From: CADEER01 sp965216585 | GTDB lineage: Bacteria; Desulfobacterota; Binatia; HRBIN30; CADEER01 | Direction of reading: 5' to 3' | Assembly (NCBI GenBank): GCA_965216585.1 | Contig: CBDCGC010000003.1 | Location: forward strand, 2,604,001 to 2,668,000 | DNA: 64,000 nucleotides | Shown: one piece after another, positions 35,966 through 44,872 of the stretch | Numbering within the stretch: the stretch's first letter is position 1 | Layout of the letters: each line of letters begins with the position of its first letter | Notes under the pieces: generated by a model | Database searches by the model: none | What the model saw: only the letters and a program-made list of their open reading frames with translations | Told to the model about the DNA's origin: nothing | Made by a program: the position numbers and the translations under genes

Positions 35966-36478
35966 ATGGCCTCTGATGCCGAAGCTGTAGAGCTGATCAT
36001 ACGCCGACTCAAAGAAGACAGGATTCCCGAAGCGCCGTTGCCCGAGGAGATCGCCGAGAAGAAGAAGCGGCCGCGCCAGCTGGCGTTCATGGACGTCAAC
36101 CTCTGCTACCCCTGCGGCAAGTGCCCGGAGTTCTGTCCCGTCGGCTGCATCGAGTATCTGCCCGAGGCGAGCCTGCCCGGCCGTGGTCTATCGCCCGTAC
36201 AAGACCGCTTTCAGGAGTGCATCGGCTGTTTCATCTGCGTCGAGGTCTGCGCTCTGCTGACCGACTACGACGCCGTGCGCATGTACAACACCGACTTCGT
36301 CGAAGACCTGCTGGGAGTCGAGATCGGCGACCAGAAACCCGATCCCCACGTTCCCGCCAAGGCCTATGAAGAGTACTTCTCCGACGGCGGTTCGAAGAGC
36401 GTGCGCCACCTCGGCGCGGGCTCGCGCATTCGCGACAAGATGACCAAGGAAGATCGCGCCGCGATGGGTTGGGGTTGA
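35966..36478 (+). CDS. 4Fe-4S ferredoxin-type protein
   Basis: 170 residues, ATG 35966 with AAGGAG 6 bases upstream. Two cluster motifs: CYPCGKCPEFCPVGC (near residue 47) and CIGCFICVEVC (near 88), together able to bind two 4Fe-4S clusters. The arrangement is that of small electron-transfer subunits. The C-terminal third (DGGSKSVRHLGAGSRIRDKM) is unassigned. No redox partner is next to it, so the partner is unknown. Confidence 0.8.
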   Translation: MASDAEAVELIIRRLKEDRIPEAPLPEEIAEKKKRPRQLAFMDVNLCYPCGKCPEFCPVGCIEYLPEASLPGRGLSPVQDRFQECIGCFICVEVCALLTDYDAVRMYNTDFVEDLLGVEIGDQKPDPHVPAKAYEEYFSDGGSKSVRHLGAGSRIRDKMTKEDRAAMGWG

Positions 36479-36502
36479 CGCGCCGGCGACCCGGTGACGG
36501 CT

Positions 36503-37711
36503 TTATTTCTTGCGGCTGCGACCGACGACGATCAGGGACATTCCGAGACCGAAGAAGATCCAGTTGTCGCCCCAGCGCATGTAGCGCGTCGTCGCATTGG
36601 AGATCGAGATCGACTGGCCCGCCGGACGTTCGGTGTAGGTTTCACCGAGCGCCGTGATCAGCTCGCCGCCGCCATCGCCGGTCGAGCGAACGACGAAGCG
36701 CCGGGCTTCGACCGAGCGCAGCACCGCCAGTGCCAAATGCTGCTCGGCCGCCTGTGGTGAGCGCAACCAATCGACGCGGCAGTTGTTGATCAGCACGTCG
36801 GCACCGTCGCGCACGGCGCCGTGTACGACACCGGCGTCGAGCACATCGGCGCAGAGCAGAGGGCTGACGCGCATACCGCTCTGTTCGATCGTCGATACGC
36901 GGCGAATCTGCAGCTGCGGGCGCGGTCCGTAGTTCCGCACGTGCTGCGATGCCGTCGGCCGCATGGCAACCGAAGAAGCCTGCATCGCGTCTTCGGCGAC
37001 GTCGTGACTACCGTAGATCTGTTGGGCGGCGCTGCTGTAACCGACCGCGGCGGCGATGGTCAGAGCGGGAACCGCCAGCGCCCGCGCCGCCGAAAGCATG
37101 CGGGCGCGTCCACCGAGAGAATCGCGAAGGGTCTCGACCGCTGCGATGCTGGCGAACGCTACGACGAAGGAGACGGCATACACACCGCCCAGATCGGCGA
37201 TCTGGATCAACCAGATCTCGCGGTATTGCGTGTGACCGAGCAACTGCCAACCGAGCATCTGGGCGCGCAACCACTCCGTCGTGATCCAAAAGAAGGCACC
37301 GGCCACCGGTAGGTCGAGCACGGCGACTCGGCGGCCGGCGTAGTTGTAGGCCGCCGTGGCCAAACCACTGGGCAGGCCGACACAGACCAGCAAGGCGGCG
37401 CCAACGGTTAGAAAGGACAGTGCCGTAGGCACTTGCAGCGCCGCCGCGAAGGCATCGGTCGCCCACAGCCCGACGATGGCCCCGGAAACGACGCCGAAAC
37501 AAATGCCGGCGCCAAAGGCAGCGCGCATGGAGAGATGGCGAACCGAAGCGAGGAGCAGGCCGGGAACCAACCAGGCGGCCGCGGCGTAGCCGTGCGGCGG
37601 TGAAGCGGCGGCAAAGAGCAGGGCGGCGACCGCCGCCCCGGCAAAACCGGTCCACTGCGGCTGGTCTTCGTTCGCGTTGAGTTCGGATGCTGTCACCGGG
37701 CGTTCCTCCAT
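36503..37711 (-). CDS. apolipoprotein N-acyltransferase-like membrane protein, shortened catalytic part
   Basis: About 402 residues from ATG 37711 (an upstream ATG at 37753 is also possible). The N-terminal half has at least six membrane segments arranged as in Lnt (FAGAAVAALLFAAASPPHGY, FFWITTEWLRAQMLGWQLLG, VYAVSFVVAF). The nitrilase-like part is short: only the cysteine region (VSPLLCADVL) and the following DGADVLINNCRVDW and VEARRFVVRSTGDGG remain, and the segments carrying the usual Glu and Lys are not visible. It may be a divergent or inactive Lnt relative. Its last membrane segment is at the C-terminus, as in Lnt. Confidence 0.6.
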   Translation of the reverse strand: MEERPVTASELNANEDQPQWTGFAGAAVAALLFAAASPPHGYAAAAWLVPGLLLASVRHLSMRAAFGAGICFGVVSGAIVGLWATDAFAAALQVPTALSFLTVGAALLVCVGLPSGLATAAYNYAGRRVAVLDLPVAGAFFWITTEWLRAQMLGWQLLGHTQYREIWLIQIADLGGVYAVSFVVAFASIAAVETLRDSLGGRARMLSAARALAVPALTIAAAVGYSSAAQQIYGSHDVAEDAMQASSVAMRPTASQHVRNYGPRPQLQIRRVSTIEQSGMRVSPLLCADVLDAGVVHGAVRDGADVLINNCRVDWLRSPQAAEQHLALAVLRSVEARRFVVRSTGDGGGELITALGETYTERPAGQSISISNATTRYMRWGDNWIFFGLGMSLIVVGRSRKK

Positions 37712-37898
37712 GGGTACGCGACCATCCTGTCCCCATCCCCACTTCCCACCCATAAAGGAAAGGTATGACTTTCCGGCAACCGGCCCCTTCCTCTACGACT
37801 ATTCGATCGCCAGCGCGCAAAGCGCCGAGAAGGTTCTATTGCACCTTACACAGCGTACGCGGCGTCGGGGCGGTCTTTCGTCCACCTTGCGACCACGC

Positions 37899-38225
37899 TC
37901 AGCCGTGGGCAGCACTGCCCGTGCACTCGGCGCACGGACAGAGCTGGTGAAGGTAAGTGTAGGCGTAGATTCCCGTTTCGTGGCCGTCGCCCCAGTGGAG
38001 TTGTAGAGCGTAGTTGCCGACCACGGCGATCTTCTCCAAGTCGGTGTTCTCCGCGTGGACGTAGCGCTTTTCGCCACCGTGTCCCTGGCAGGCGGCGCAG
38101 GGACACCAGCCGCGCAGATAGGCAAAGGGAAACTCCGACTCGTGGCCGTCACTCCACGAAACGCTCATCTGTCGCGCGTCGGCGCGTCGGCGGACTTCGA
38201 CCGGCACCGGTGGCGACGTGCTCAT
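37899..38225 (-). CDS. DUF971 family protein
   Basis: 108 residues, ATG 38225 overlapping the TPR gene stop as ATGA, with GGAGG right before. The family pattern is present: VSWSDGHESEFPFAYLRGWC, CPCAACQG, VVGNYALQLHWGDGHETGIY, and CPCAEC near the end. DUF971 folds like the N-terminus of gamma-butyrobetaine hydroxylase. Family members are linked to iron-sulfur or Mrp-type proteins, but the role is not settled. Confidence 0.85.
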   Translation of the reverse strand: MSTSPPVPVEVRRRADARQMSVSWSDGHESEFPFAYLRGWCPCAACQGHGGEKRYVHAENTDLEKIAVVGNYALQLHWGDGHETGIYAYTYLHQLCPCAECTGSAAHG

Positions 38226-38566
38226 CCTCCGTCCGATCCCTTCAACTGTTGCTTCCAGTCGAGAATGCGGCCCTTGGCCGCCCACTCCTCGGCCTTCTCG
38301 ATTTCTCCCGCTCGCTGGTAGATGCGCGACAGGTTGGTGTAGGCCAGTTGCTCGTCGGGTGTCAGCTCGACCGCCTTGTGCGCCGCGTCGATCGCTTCGG
38401 CAAAACGCTCCAGGTCGGCCAGCGCCATCGACAACCCTTCCCAGGCATCCGCAAACGTCGCGTCGATCTCCAACGCCCGCTCGTACTTGTCCACCGCGCC
38501 GGTCACGTCGCCATCGGCGATGCAGTCCACCGCCTGATCGTAGAGATCCTCGGCATCTTCGGCCAT
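38222..38566 (-). CDS. small tetratricopeptide-repeat protein
   Basis: 114 residues, two to three TPR units: DLYDQAVDCIADGDVTGAVD, KYERALEIDATFADAWEGLS, AVELTPDEQLAYTNLSRIYQ, and AGEIEKAEEWAAKGR. No signal peptide, so probably cytoplasmic and a binding scaffold. The stop codon overlaps the DUF971 start, and the pair is likely one operon. Confidence 0.8.
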   Translation of the reverse strand: MAEDAEDLYDQAVDCIADGDVTGAVDKYERALEIDATFADAWEGLSMALADLERFAEAIDAAHKAVELTPDEQLAYTNLSRIYQRAGEIEKAEEWAAKGRILDWKQQLKGSDGG

Positions 38567-38584
38567 CGTCGAACGCTAACGACA

Positions 38585-38957
38585 TGAATCCACATGATCA
38601 ACCTCGATGTCAGCCGCAGATGGGGGATCGGGTCGTCCGTAGATTTATCCGCCGATGAACGCTGATGGCCGCAGATAGGTTCGGGTTGACCGACGATCTG
38701 TCCAGACCCCCAATCGGCGTTCATCAGCGGATAATAGAAGTCGGTCGACCTGAACCCCCATCTGCGGCCATCGGTGTTCATCAGCGGACAAACAACCGGA
38801 CAACCCGAACCCCCATCTGCGGCCATCGGTGTTCATCAGCGGACAAACAACCGGACAACCCGAACCCCCATCTGTGGCCATCGGTGTTCATCGGCGGACA
38901 AACAACCGGACAACCCGATCGCCCATCTACGGCCTTCAGTGTTCATCGGCGGAGTTG
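38585..38957. repeat. array of 55-bp tandem repeats with inverted flanking copies
   Basis: Units start at 38697 (diverged), 38752, 38807, 38862 and 38917 (truncated), each GAACCCCCATCTGCGGCCAT then CGGTGTTCATCAGCGG and ACAAACAACCGGACAACCC. The units abut without spacers. An inverted copy of the core (CCGATGAACGCTGATGGCCG) lies at about 38651-38675. The same core recurs at 40828-40857 and near 41252-41270 and 41318-41348. No gene is supported here. Confidence 0.85.
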
Positions 38958-39014
38958 GCTGGCATCGGTGTCGTGAAATCGATACGGATTCCGCACCGAA
39001 GCCAAGGAGGCATC

Positions 39015-40772
39015 GTGAGCAAGCCGCAAACTCCACTCAACCTCGGGGTTCGTTCGAACGGAGAGTTCATCGAAGCACCGTCGAAGAAAGACGAGTTGGT
39101 CGAACGGCTCACGCTGGAAAAGGCGGAGGAGAACGCCAAGCGCGTGGGCATGGATCGGCGGAGTTTTCTGGGCTCTGCGGCCGGAATGGCGACGATGCTG
39201 GCGACGATCCAGATGGTGCACGGATGCGGTGGCGACGATGACGCCGCAGCGGTGCAATGCGATCAGGAAGGTGCCCGCGAGCTGCTCGGTGGAGATGAAT
39301 TCATCATGGACGTGCAGTCGCATCACATCGACCAGAGCATGGAATGGCGCGATCCGGTGTTCGGCGATTGGACGGAAACCAACAAGCTCTACTACACGTT
39401 CTTTTGCTCAGCTTTCGAGGGGTCAGCGGTCGACGGAGAGTGTGCAAAGGCCACCCCTGAGAGCTTTCCTTCGTGGATCGATCCCAACGTCGGGATCGCT
39501 CCGCTCACTCTGTGCCCGGGCGAACAGAACCACTCGCCGTGCCTGGCGATGGAGGACTACATCGATCTGATGTTCCGGCGCAGCGACACCAGCATCGCCG
39601 TTCTCTCCACCTTCCCGGCAATCACCTGCGAGCAGTCCGAACGCATTGGCTATTCGGTCGAGCTCGGAATCTGCGGCGACTTCCTGCCCACCGCGGCAAT
39701 GGCCAACACCCGTCGCACCGTCAACGATCGCGCCGGATCGCAGCGCTGCCTATCGCACGCCGCCGTCTTTCCGAACGCTCCGTCGTGGTTGAGCGCGGCG
39801 GAACGGCAGGCCTGGGTCGACGAACAGTTGATCGCGATGGAAACCGCAGTGAACGACTTCGGCATCGATGCCTGGAAGTGCTACACGCCATTCGGGGCGC
39901 TGCCGCAAGAACAGGTGGCCAACATGCGCTTCGAGGATATCTTCCTACCCGTTGTGGGCAGTGACATCACCGGTGAGGGATGGCTGCTGACCAGCGAAGA
40001 GGGTCAGGCGATGATCGCCAAAGCGATCGACCTCGGTCGGCCGATCATCAACGCTCACAAGGGAATCCCCCTGCCCAGCTTCAACCCGGAGTTCACCACC
40101 GCGCGCGATATCGGTGTCGTCGCCAAGATGTTCCCCGCGGCTCGGTTCGTCGTCTACCACTCGGCTTTGAACCACGGGAACCTGGGTTTCGGAGCTCCAG
40201 CCATCGAAGAAGGACCCTACAACCCCGACGAGTGGGGAGCCGACGACGATCCGAACGGTATCAACAGCTTGATTCACTCCCTGGTCGTCAACGGCATCAC
40301 CCCGGCCAACAACGAAAACGTCTACGCCGAGCTCGGGGGTCCCGGTGCGCGCGCCGTCGGCAACCCGGTGCAGGGTACGCACATTTTCGGCAAGTTGCTG
40401 AAGTACGTAGGCGAGGATCGGATTCTGTGGGGCACGGACGCAATTTGGGGCGGATCACCACAGGGTCTGATCGAGGCCTTTCGCGCCTTCAAGATGGTCG
40501 AGTCGGTCGCCGAGGAGCACGACTACCCCGAACTCACTGATGAGATCAAAGCCAAGATCCTCGGCCTCAACGCAGCCGAGATCTATGGAGTCGACGTCGC
40601 CGCCGCGCGTTGCACGATTCCCGGAGACAAGCTTGCCCGGCTGCGCCGCGACTGGCAGCAGGCGCGACACGTGGCGCCCTCCGCACTGCACCCCCTCGAG
40701 GTGCACCAGGGCCCGCGCACGCGGCGCGAGTTCTTCAACCTCTGGCGCAGCAAGGGATGGCTGCCCATCTGA
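39015..40772 (+). CDS. Tat-exported amidohydrolase_2-type lipoprotein
   Basis: 585 residues from GTG 39015, preceded by AAGGAGG. Near residue 45-75 there is a twin-arginine signal (MDRRSFLGSAAGMATML) ending in a lipobox-like MVHGC, so it is probably a folded, membrane-tethered periplasmic enzyme. The body has TIM-barrel metal-site features: FIMDVQSHHIDQ, NAHKGIPLPSF, FVVYHSALNHGNLGF and WGTDAIWGG. Homologues include decarboxylases and hydrolases; the substrate is unknown. The N-terminal extension before the Tat motif is long. The gene is surrounded by intergenic repeats. Confidence 0.8.
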   Translation: MSKPQTPLNLGVRSNGEFIEAPSKKDELVERLTLEKAEENAKRVGMDRRSFLGSAAGMATMLATIQMVHGCGGDDDAAAVQCDQEGARELLGGDEFIMDVQSHHIDQSMEWRDPVFGDWTETNKLYYTFFCSAFEGSAVDGECAKATPESFPSWIDPNVGIAPLTLCPGEQNHSPCLAMEDYIDLMFRRSDTSIAVLSTFPAITCEQSERIGYSVELGICGDFLPTAAMANTRRTVNDRAGSQRCLSHAAVFPNAPSWLSAAERQAWVDEQLIAMETAVNDFGIDAWKCYTPFGALPQEQVANMRFEDIFLPVVGSDITGEGWLLTSEEGQAMIAKAIDLGRPIINAHKGIPLPSFNPEFTTARDIGVVAKMFPAARFVVYHSALNHGNLGFGAPAIEEGPYNPDEWGADDDPNGINSLIHSLVVNGITPANNENVYAELGGPGARAVGNPVQGTHIFGKLLKYVGEDRILWGTDAIWGGSPQGLIEAFRAFKMVESVAEEHDYPELTDEIKAKILGLNAAEIYGVDVAAARCTIPGDKLARLRRDWQQARHVAPSALHPLEVHQGPRTRREFFNLWRSKGWLPI

Positions 40773-40864
40773 GTGGATCCGCAGACGGCCGCTGATGAAG
40801 GGTTCCGGTTGACCGTCGATTTATCCGCCGATGAACGCTGATGGCCGCAGATGGGGGCTCCGCT
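40773..40864. repeat. dispersed intergenic repeat copy
   Basis: TTATCCGCCGATGAACGCTG then ATGGCCGCAGATGGGG at 40821-40857, the inverted form of the 38.6-38.95 kb unit core. A weaker copy 'ccgctgatgaagggttccgg' stands just before. Confidence 0.75.
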
Positions 40865-41074
40865 TCAGACAACCTGAATGTTTCGGAAATCGACGAACTC
40901 GGACTCGAGGGCAGGCTCTCCGTCCTCCAAGAGCATCTCGATCACCTCTCGAAAATTCTGCTGAAGCTCACCGATGTCGCCACCCTGAGTGTGGGCACCG
41001 GGCCATCCCGGAACGTAGCCGACCAATCCGCCGGTCTCGGGATCACGCTCGACAACGAACTTGTATATCTTCAT
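40865..41074 (-). CDS. HicB-type antitoxin-like protein, orphan
   Basis: 69 residues, ATG 41074 with GGAGG upstream (GGAGGAGGGAGCG). Sequence YKFVVERDPETGGLVGYVPG, WPGAHTQGGDIGELQQNFRE and VIEMLLEDGE is the HicB RNase-H-like fold. No HicA toxin ORF is seen on either side. Lone HicB-fold proteins are common and may not be antitoxins. Confidence 0.8.
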   Translation of the reverse strand: MKIYKFVVERDPETGGLVGYVPGWPGAHTQGGDIGELQQNFREVIEMLLEDGEPALESEFVDFRNIQVV

Positions 41075-41436
41075 CGCTCCCTCCTCCGGACCGGAATAAT
41101 AGCACAATTCACCCCTAAAGGCGCGCCTCGCGCACTCACCGAAGGCACTGCGCGGCCGCCCGGGTGTCGGGAGATCAGTGTCCCGCCGCGACCTGGGAGG
41201 CGCGGCCGTGAGGCCGAGATGGGGACTCCGCTTGGCCGGTTTTCTTTTCTCCGCCGATGAACGCCGAGGCGGAAAAAGCGAGCATCTGATCCCTGACATA
41301 CTGAACCTCCGGGCGACCCCATCTGCGGCCATCAGCGCTCATCGGCGGACAATTCCCCTGACCACCTGTTTCCCGGGCGACCCTATCTGTGGCCATGTCT
41401 GGTCGCTGCGTTAAAAAGAGGATACGGGCGGGTTGC
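41075..41436. other. intergenic with dispersed repeats, no gene
   Basis: 362 bases. Copies of the GATGAACGC/ATCTGCGGCCAT repeat lie at about 41250-41275 and 41318-41350, with a partial one at 41380-41395 running up to the start of the next open frame. No protein-coding support. Confidence 0.6.
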
Positions 41437-42414
41437 ATGCTGAGGCACAAACTCATCTGCGGATTGGCGGCGGTGTTGCTCTCGCTCGCCGCGTGTACGC
41501 CTGAGCCGGAGCTCTCTGTCACCGTCTCGCTGCGGCGCAGTGTTGCCGGTCCGCTGTTGCGTACCTTCGCGGCGAAGACCGGGGCGAATCTCGATGTCCG
41601 CTACGTCAAGCGCTCCGACCCGGTCGGCGAGGATTTCGACGTTCTGTGGACCGGCGACCCAGCGGTGACCTTCGGACTGGCCGATGCAGGCGTCCTCGCC
41701 CCTCTTCCCAGAGCGGCGTTGGCCGGGCGGCCGAGCGCTCTTGCCGACCAGGAGGGTCTGTGGGCCGCCGCCTCGGTTGACGTGCGGGTTTTCGTCTACG
41801 ACCCGGCGCGCATCGACGAGGATAGCGTGCCGACGCGGTTCGAAGAGCTGCTCGAGCCGCGTTGGGCGAAAAAGCTGATCCTGGCGCGGCCGGATCGCAG
41901 TCCCTCGGCGCTGTGGCACGCAGCGGCGCTCTTCGCCGCCAAAGGAGCGCAGCCCACGGCGGCGTTCTACCGCGACCTGCACGACGCCGGCGCGCTCTTC
42001 GTCGAGAGCGAGCGCGACGTCCTCAAAGCCGTCGCCGGCAAGGGCCGGCCGCTCGGCGTGGTCGATGGAGAGATCGCCTTTTCGGGGCGCGAGCTCGGCC
42101 GCGGCATCGGCATTCTCATCCCCGACCAGGACGGCATGGGCGCGGTGCTGCGCGCAACCACAGTGGCTTTGCACCGCACCGCCGCCGATTCTCCGCGCGC
42201 TCTCGCGTTGGTGGAGTATCTGCTGTCGGTCCCGGTGGCGCGTCGTTTGGCGTTGATGTCCGCACACGTCGCGCCGCTGCGCGACGGCGCACCGTCGGCT
42301 GGCGCTCTGGCTCTGCGCGATCTCAAAGCGACGCAGGCGACGCAAGAAGAAATCGCCGCTCATGTAGAGGCGGCACAGGAGCGACTGAGCACGGTGCTTC
42401 AGTCGGCGTCTTGA
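41437..42414 (+). CDS. solute-binding lipoprotein of an ABC-type (iron/sulfate-like) family
   Basis: About 325 residues from ATG 41437. Signal and lipobox AVLLSLAAC. The body follows the periplasmic binding protein type II fold: VTVSLRRSVAGPLLRTFAAK, DVLWTGDPAVTFGLADAG, then FEELLEPRWAKKLILARPDR and a C-terminal LALVEYLLSVPVARRLALMS. This is the pattern of Fe(III)/thiamine-type binding proteins. No permease or ATPase gene is adjacent, so transport is inferred from fold only. The 3' end overlaps parB by 16 bases, convergently. Confidence 0.75.
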   Translation: MLRHKLICGLAAVLLSLAACTPEPELSVTVSLRRSVAGPLLRTFAAKTGANLDVRYVKRSDPVGEDFDVLWTGDPAVTFGLADAGVLAPLPRAALAGRPSALADQEGLWAAASVDVRVFVYDPARIDEDSVPTRFEELLEPRWAKKLILARPDRSPSALWHAAALFAAKGAQPTAAFYRDLHDAGALFVESERDVLKAVAGKGRPLGVVDGEIAFSGRELGRGIGILIPDQDGMGAVLRATTVALHRTAADSPRALALVEYLLSVPVARRLALMSAHVAPLRDGAPSAGALALRDLKATQATQEEIAAHVEAAQERLSTVLQSAS

Positions 42415-43238
42415 TCAACCTCGATCTGCGCCAGGGCGCGATCGATTTGCGTGCGCGCTCGCTTGAGGAAGCGCACGGTCTGTTGGCGCTGCTCCCCGGT
42501 CAAGCTCGACTGCACAACGACCTTCATCCGTCTGCCCAATTTGCGCACTAGCTTCGCAACCTGCTCGACCTCGTCGCGCGAGCCGACCTCACCCGCCTGC
42601 GCCGAGCGAAACTTCTGCACCGACAAGCGCCGCATCTTGGCCAGGCGCCACAGCATCTCCTGTCGCTCCAGCGACTCGGCGCGCGCCACCGAGATGAGAA
42701 TCTCGCGCGAGACGACCGGGGCAGCGTGGTAGTCATCTTTGATGTGCTGCGGCAGCCGGCACAGAGCGAGTGTGTTGCTCACGTACGGGCGGCTCTTGCC
42801 GATCAGTTCGGCCAGGCTTTCGTGGGTGTAGTTGTAGCGCTCGATGAGAGACCCCAGGCCCTCGGCTTCTTCGAGCGGGGACAGATCTTCGCGCTGTAGA
42901 TTCTCGATCATCGCGACTTCGATCGGATCGTCGTCGCGCACCAACACCGGCACGATTTCCAGACCGGCCAGCTTCGACGCCCGGTAGCGCCGCTCGCCGG
43001 CCATGATGAGATAGCGCTCAGCACCGCCGGTCGTGTCACGGCAGACGATGATCGGTTGCAGAAGGCCGTGCTTGACGATCGATGCCGCCAGCTCGGCCAG
43101 CGCAGCTTCGTCGAAGTGGCGCCGCGGCTGGGCCGGGTTGGGTTCGATCTTGTCGAGAGGAACCGCGCTGACGACCGTGCGCCGCCCGCCGCGTACACTC
43201 CCCGCGGCCATCGTCCGTGCAAGTGCCTCCGCCGCCAT
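42399..43238 (-). CDS. parB: chromosome partition protein ParB
   Basis: 279 residues. Conserved boxes: QPRRHFDEAALAELAASIVK, GLLQPIIV, GERRYRASKLAGL (CTP-binding box), IENLQREDLSPLEEA, and the HTH LAELIGKSRPYVSNTLALCR with LP at its end. It loads at parS sites near the origin; here it is 3.4 kb from dnaA, in keeping with that. No parA is in the window beside it. The C-terminal dimer part is Arg/Gln rich. Confidence 0.92.
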   Translation of the reverse strand: MAAEALARTMAAGSVRGGRRTVVSAVPLDKIEPNPAQPRRHFDEAALAELAASIVKHGLLQPIIVCRDTTGGAERYLIMAGERRYRASKLAGLEIVPVLVRDDDPIEVAMIENLQREDLSPLEEAEGLGSLIERYNYTHESLAELIGKSRPYVSNTLALCRLPQHIKDDYHAAPVVSREILISVARAESLERQEMLWRLAKMRRLSVQKFRSAQAGEVGSRDEVEQVAKLVRKLGRRMKVVVQSSLTGEQRQQTVRFLKRARTQIDRALAQIEVDQDAD

Positions 43239-43312
43239 ACCAACTCTCCCCTCGCCGCTTGGATGATAGTCCGCCCGGTGAGCGAATCACAAGGAATTCG
43301 TTGCCACGAAAA

Positions 43313-43337
43313 AAGGCGGGGGAAAAACCCCCGCCTT
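43313..43337 (-). terminator. intrinsic terminator after atpE
   Basis: GGCGGGGG (43315-43322), loop AAAAA, CCCCCGCC (43328-43335). On the minus strand the stem is followed by a run of T (complement of aaaaaa before it), 24 bases downstream of the atpE stop. Confidence 0.88.
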
Positions 43338-43360
43338 CCTCCGTAGATAGTCACTCACCG

Positions 43361-43669
43361 TCAGATCTTGCCCTGCAGGAAAAAGGCGATGACCAGGGCG
43401 TAAATGGCCAGCGCCTCCATCAGCGCCAGTCCGATGATCATCGGCGTCTGGATGCGATCGGCGGAGCTCGGGTTGCGGCCGATCGACTCCATCGCCGCCG
43501 CCACCGCTCTGCCCTGCCCGGCTGCAGCGCCGAACGCCGCGATGGCGATCGACAGGCCGGCGGCCATGGCGATCCAGCCGCGCGACGGATCGACGTCGGC
43601 GGCAAACGCCGGCTGGGCGACGACCGTCGCAAGGGCGGCCAAGGTCAGGACCTTCGCTCTGTTGAACAT
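43361..43669 (-). CDS. atpE: ATP synthase F0 subunit c
   Basis: 102 residues, ATG 43669 with AGGAG upstream. Two hairpin helices joined by a SIGRNPSSAD loop. The ion-binding Glu is in LMEALAIY. It is followed by Ala rather than Ser/Thr, which fits a proton-type site rather than sodium, by comparison with known c subunits. An extra N-terminal signal-like stretch (VLTLAALATVVAQPAFA) precedes the usual start. It is the last gene of the cluster, ending at the terminator. Confidence 0.93.
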   Translation of the reverse strand: MFNRAKVLTLAALATVVAQPAFAADVDPSRGWIAMAAGLSIAIAAFGAAAGQGRAVAAAMESIGRNPSSADRIQTPMIIGLALMEALAIYALVIAFFLQGKI

Positions 43670-43774
43670 CGTTGTCTCCTTCTGGTTTACGCCTGCGCTG
43701 ATCGGGGCCAACCTCTCCTCATCTTCCACTACCCGCGCCCCACGCCGGCCTGTTTCGTTGCTTCGTTTGGAAAA

Positions 43775-44491
43775 TCAGTGGTGCTCGTCACCGTGATCGT
43801 CGTGGTGTGTCGTCGCCATGCCGACGTAGACCAGACTGAGCAGCGTGAAAACGTAGGACTGGACGATCGAGACGAACGTCCCGAGCACCAGAAAGATGAC
43901 GGGGATGATGATGTAGGTCAGGTTGGTGAAGATATCGAGCACCAGGTGGTCGGCGAACATGTTCATCATCAGGCGCAGGTTCAGGGTGACCGGCCGGATC
44001 ATGTGGTCGATGATCTCCAGCGTACCCATGAGCGGCGCCATCCAGATGACCGGGCCGAGAAAGTGCTTCAGGTAACCAACCCCCGACTCCTTGAAGCCGT
44101 AGTAGTTGTACATGACGAAGGAGATCAGACCGAGGCCGAGTGTCGTGTTGACGTTGCTCGTCGCTGGCGAGAATCCCGGAATCAGGCCGAGCAGATTGTT
44201 GACGAGGATGAAGAGAAAGAGCGTTGCGTAGAACGGCAGGTACTTGCGCCCCCGTTCACCGAGGACGGGTTCGATCAGCATGGTCTGGAATCCTTCGAGG
44301 TAGATCTCGAAGAAGTTGCGAATCGACAACCCGGCATCGGGAATCACCGCGTCGCCGGCCGCTGCGATCTGACGGCTGGCGACCGCGGCCCAGGTCAGCA
44401 AGGCGATGACCACCAACAGTGCCGTCGCGGTGTGATCCGGTAGTAGGTTGAGTCCCGGAATCGCCGACATCCACGTGAATCCGTGTTCCAC
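43775..44491 (-). CDS. atpB: ATP synthase F0 subunit a
   Basis: 238 residues with five to six membrane segments. The essential Arg lies in LNLRLMMNMFADH, and GLIPGFSPATSNVNTTLGLG is typical. The C-terminus is His rich (HHDDHGDEHH). It sits between the atpI-type gene and atpE, in the common a-c order. The b, delta and F1 subunits are not in this window. Confidence 0.95.
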   Translation of the reverse strand: MEHGFTWMSAIPGLNLLPDHTATALLVVIALLTWAAVASRQIAAAGDAVIPDAGLSIRNFFEIYLEGFQTMLIEPVLGERGRKYLPFYATLFLFILVNNLLGLIPGFSPATSNVNTTLGLGLISFVMYNYYGFKESGVGYLKHFLGPVIWMAPLMGTLEIIDHMIRPVTLNLRLMMNMFADHLVLDIFTNLTYIIIPVIFLVLGTFVSIVQSYVFTLLSLVYVGMATTHHDDHGDEHH

Positions 44492-44503
44492 AGTCCAGCT
44501 CCC

Positions 44504-44872
44504 CTATTCAGATATCTCGCCGACTTCGTCTTCACTGCCAATTGCGGCGCTCAGCACACAGGCCACCAACAGCAGCGTGGCTCCCGCCGCGAACGCCATC
44601 GGATCGAGCGGCACCTGCCAGAAGAGCAGGGCCAGCAGACCCAGGAAGATAGAAAACTTTGCGAGGACAAGAAGCAATACCACCCCCGGATTCTGGCTCG
44701 CCTGCGGCGTCAGAAGGCGGCGGGTGATTTGCTTGAGGAGCCAGACGTTGGCGGCCATGACGGCGCCGCCGAGGGCCACGCTGCCGGCTCCGAGCCAACC
44801 GCTCAGCCAAGCCAGGGGCGTCGCAATGGCGATCAAGCCAAAGTGCAGGCGCTCGATCTGCTCGATGCTCAT
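44504..44872 (-). CDS. atpI: ATP synthase subunit I-like protein
   Basis: 122 residues with four predicted membrane helices (LIAIATPLAWLSGWLGAG, ALGGAVMAANVWLLKQI, VLLLVLAKFSIFLGLLALLF, AAGATLLLVACVLSAAIG). Subunit I helps assemble the c-ring. ATG 44872 overlaps the stop of the AtpZ-type gene as ATGA. The pattern is loose, so the call rests partly on position before atpB. Confidence 0.75.
   Translation of the reverse strand: MSIEQIERLHFGLIAIATPLAWLSGWLGAGSVALGGAVMAANVWLLKQITRRLLTPQASQNPGVVLLLVLAKFSIFLGLLALLFWQVPLDPMAFAAGATLLLVACVLSAAIGSEDEVGEISE

Noticed and set aside
38752..38955. CRISPR array
   Set aside because: The 55-bp units abut without unique spacers and no cas genes are nearby.
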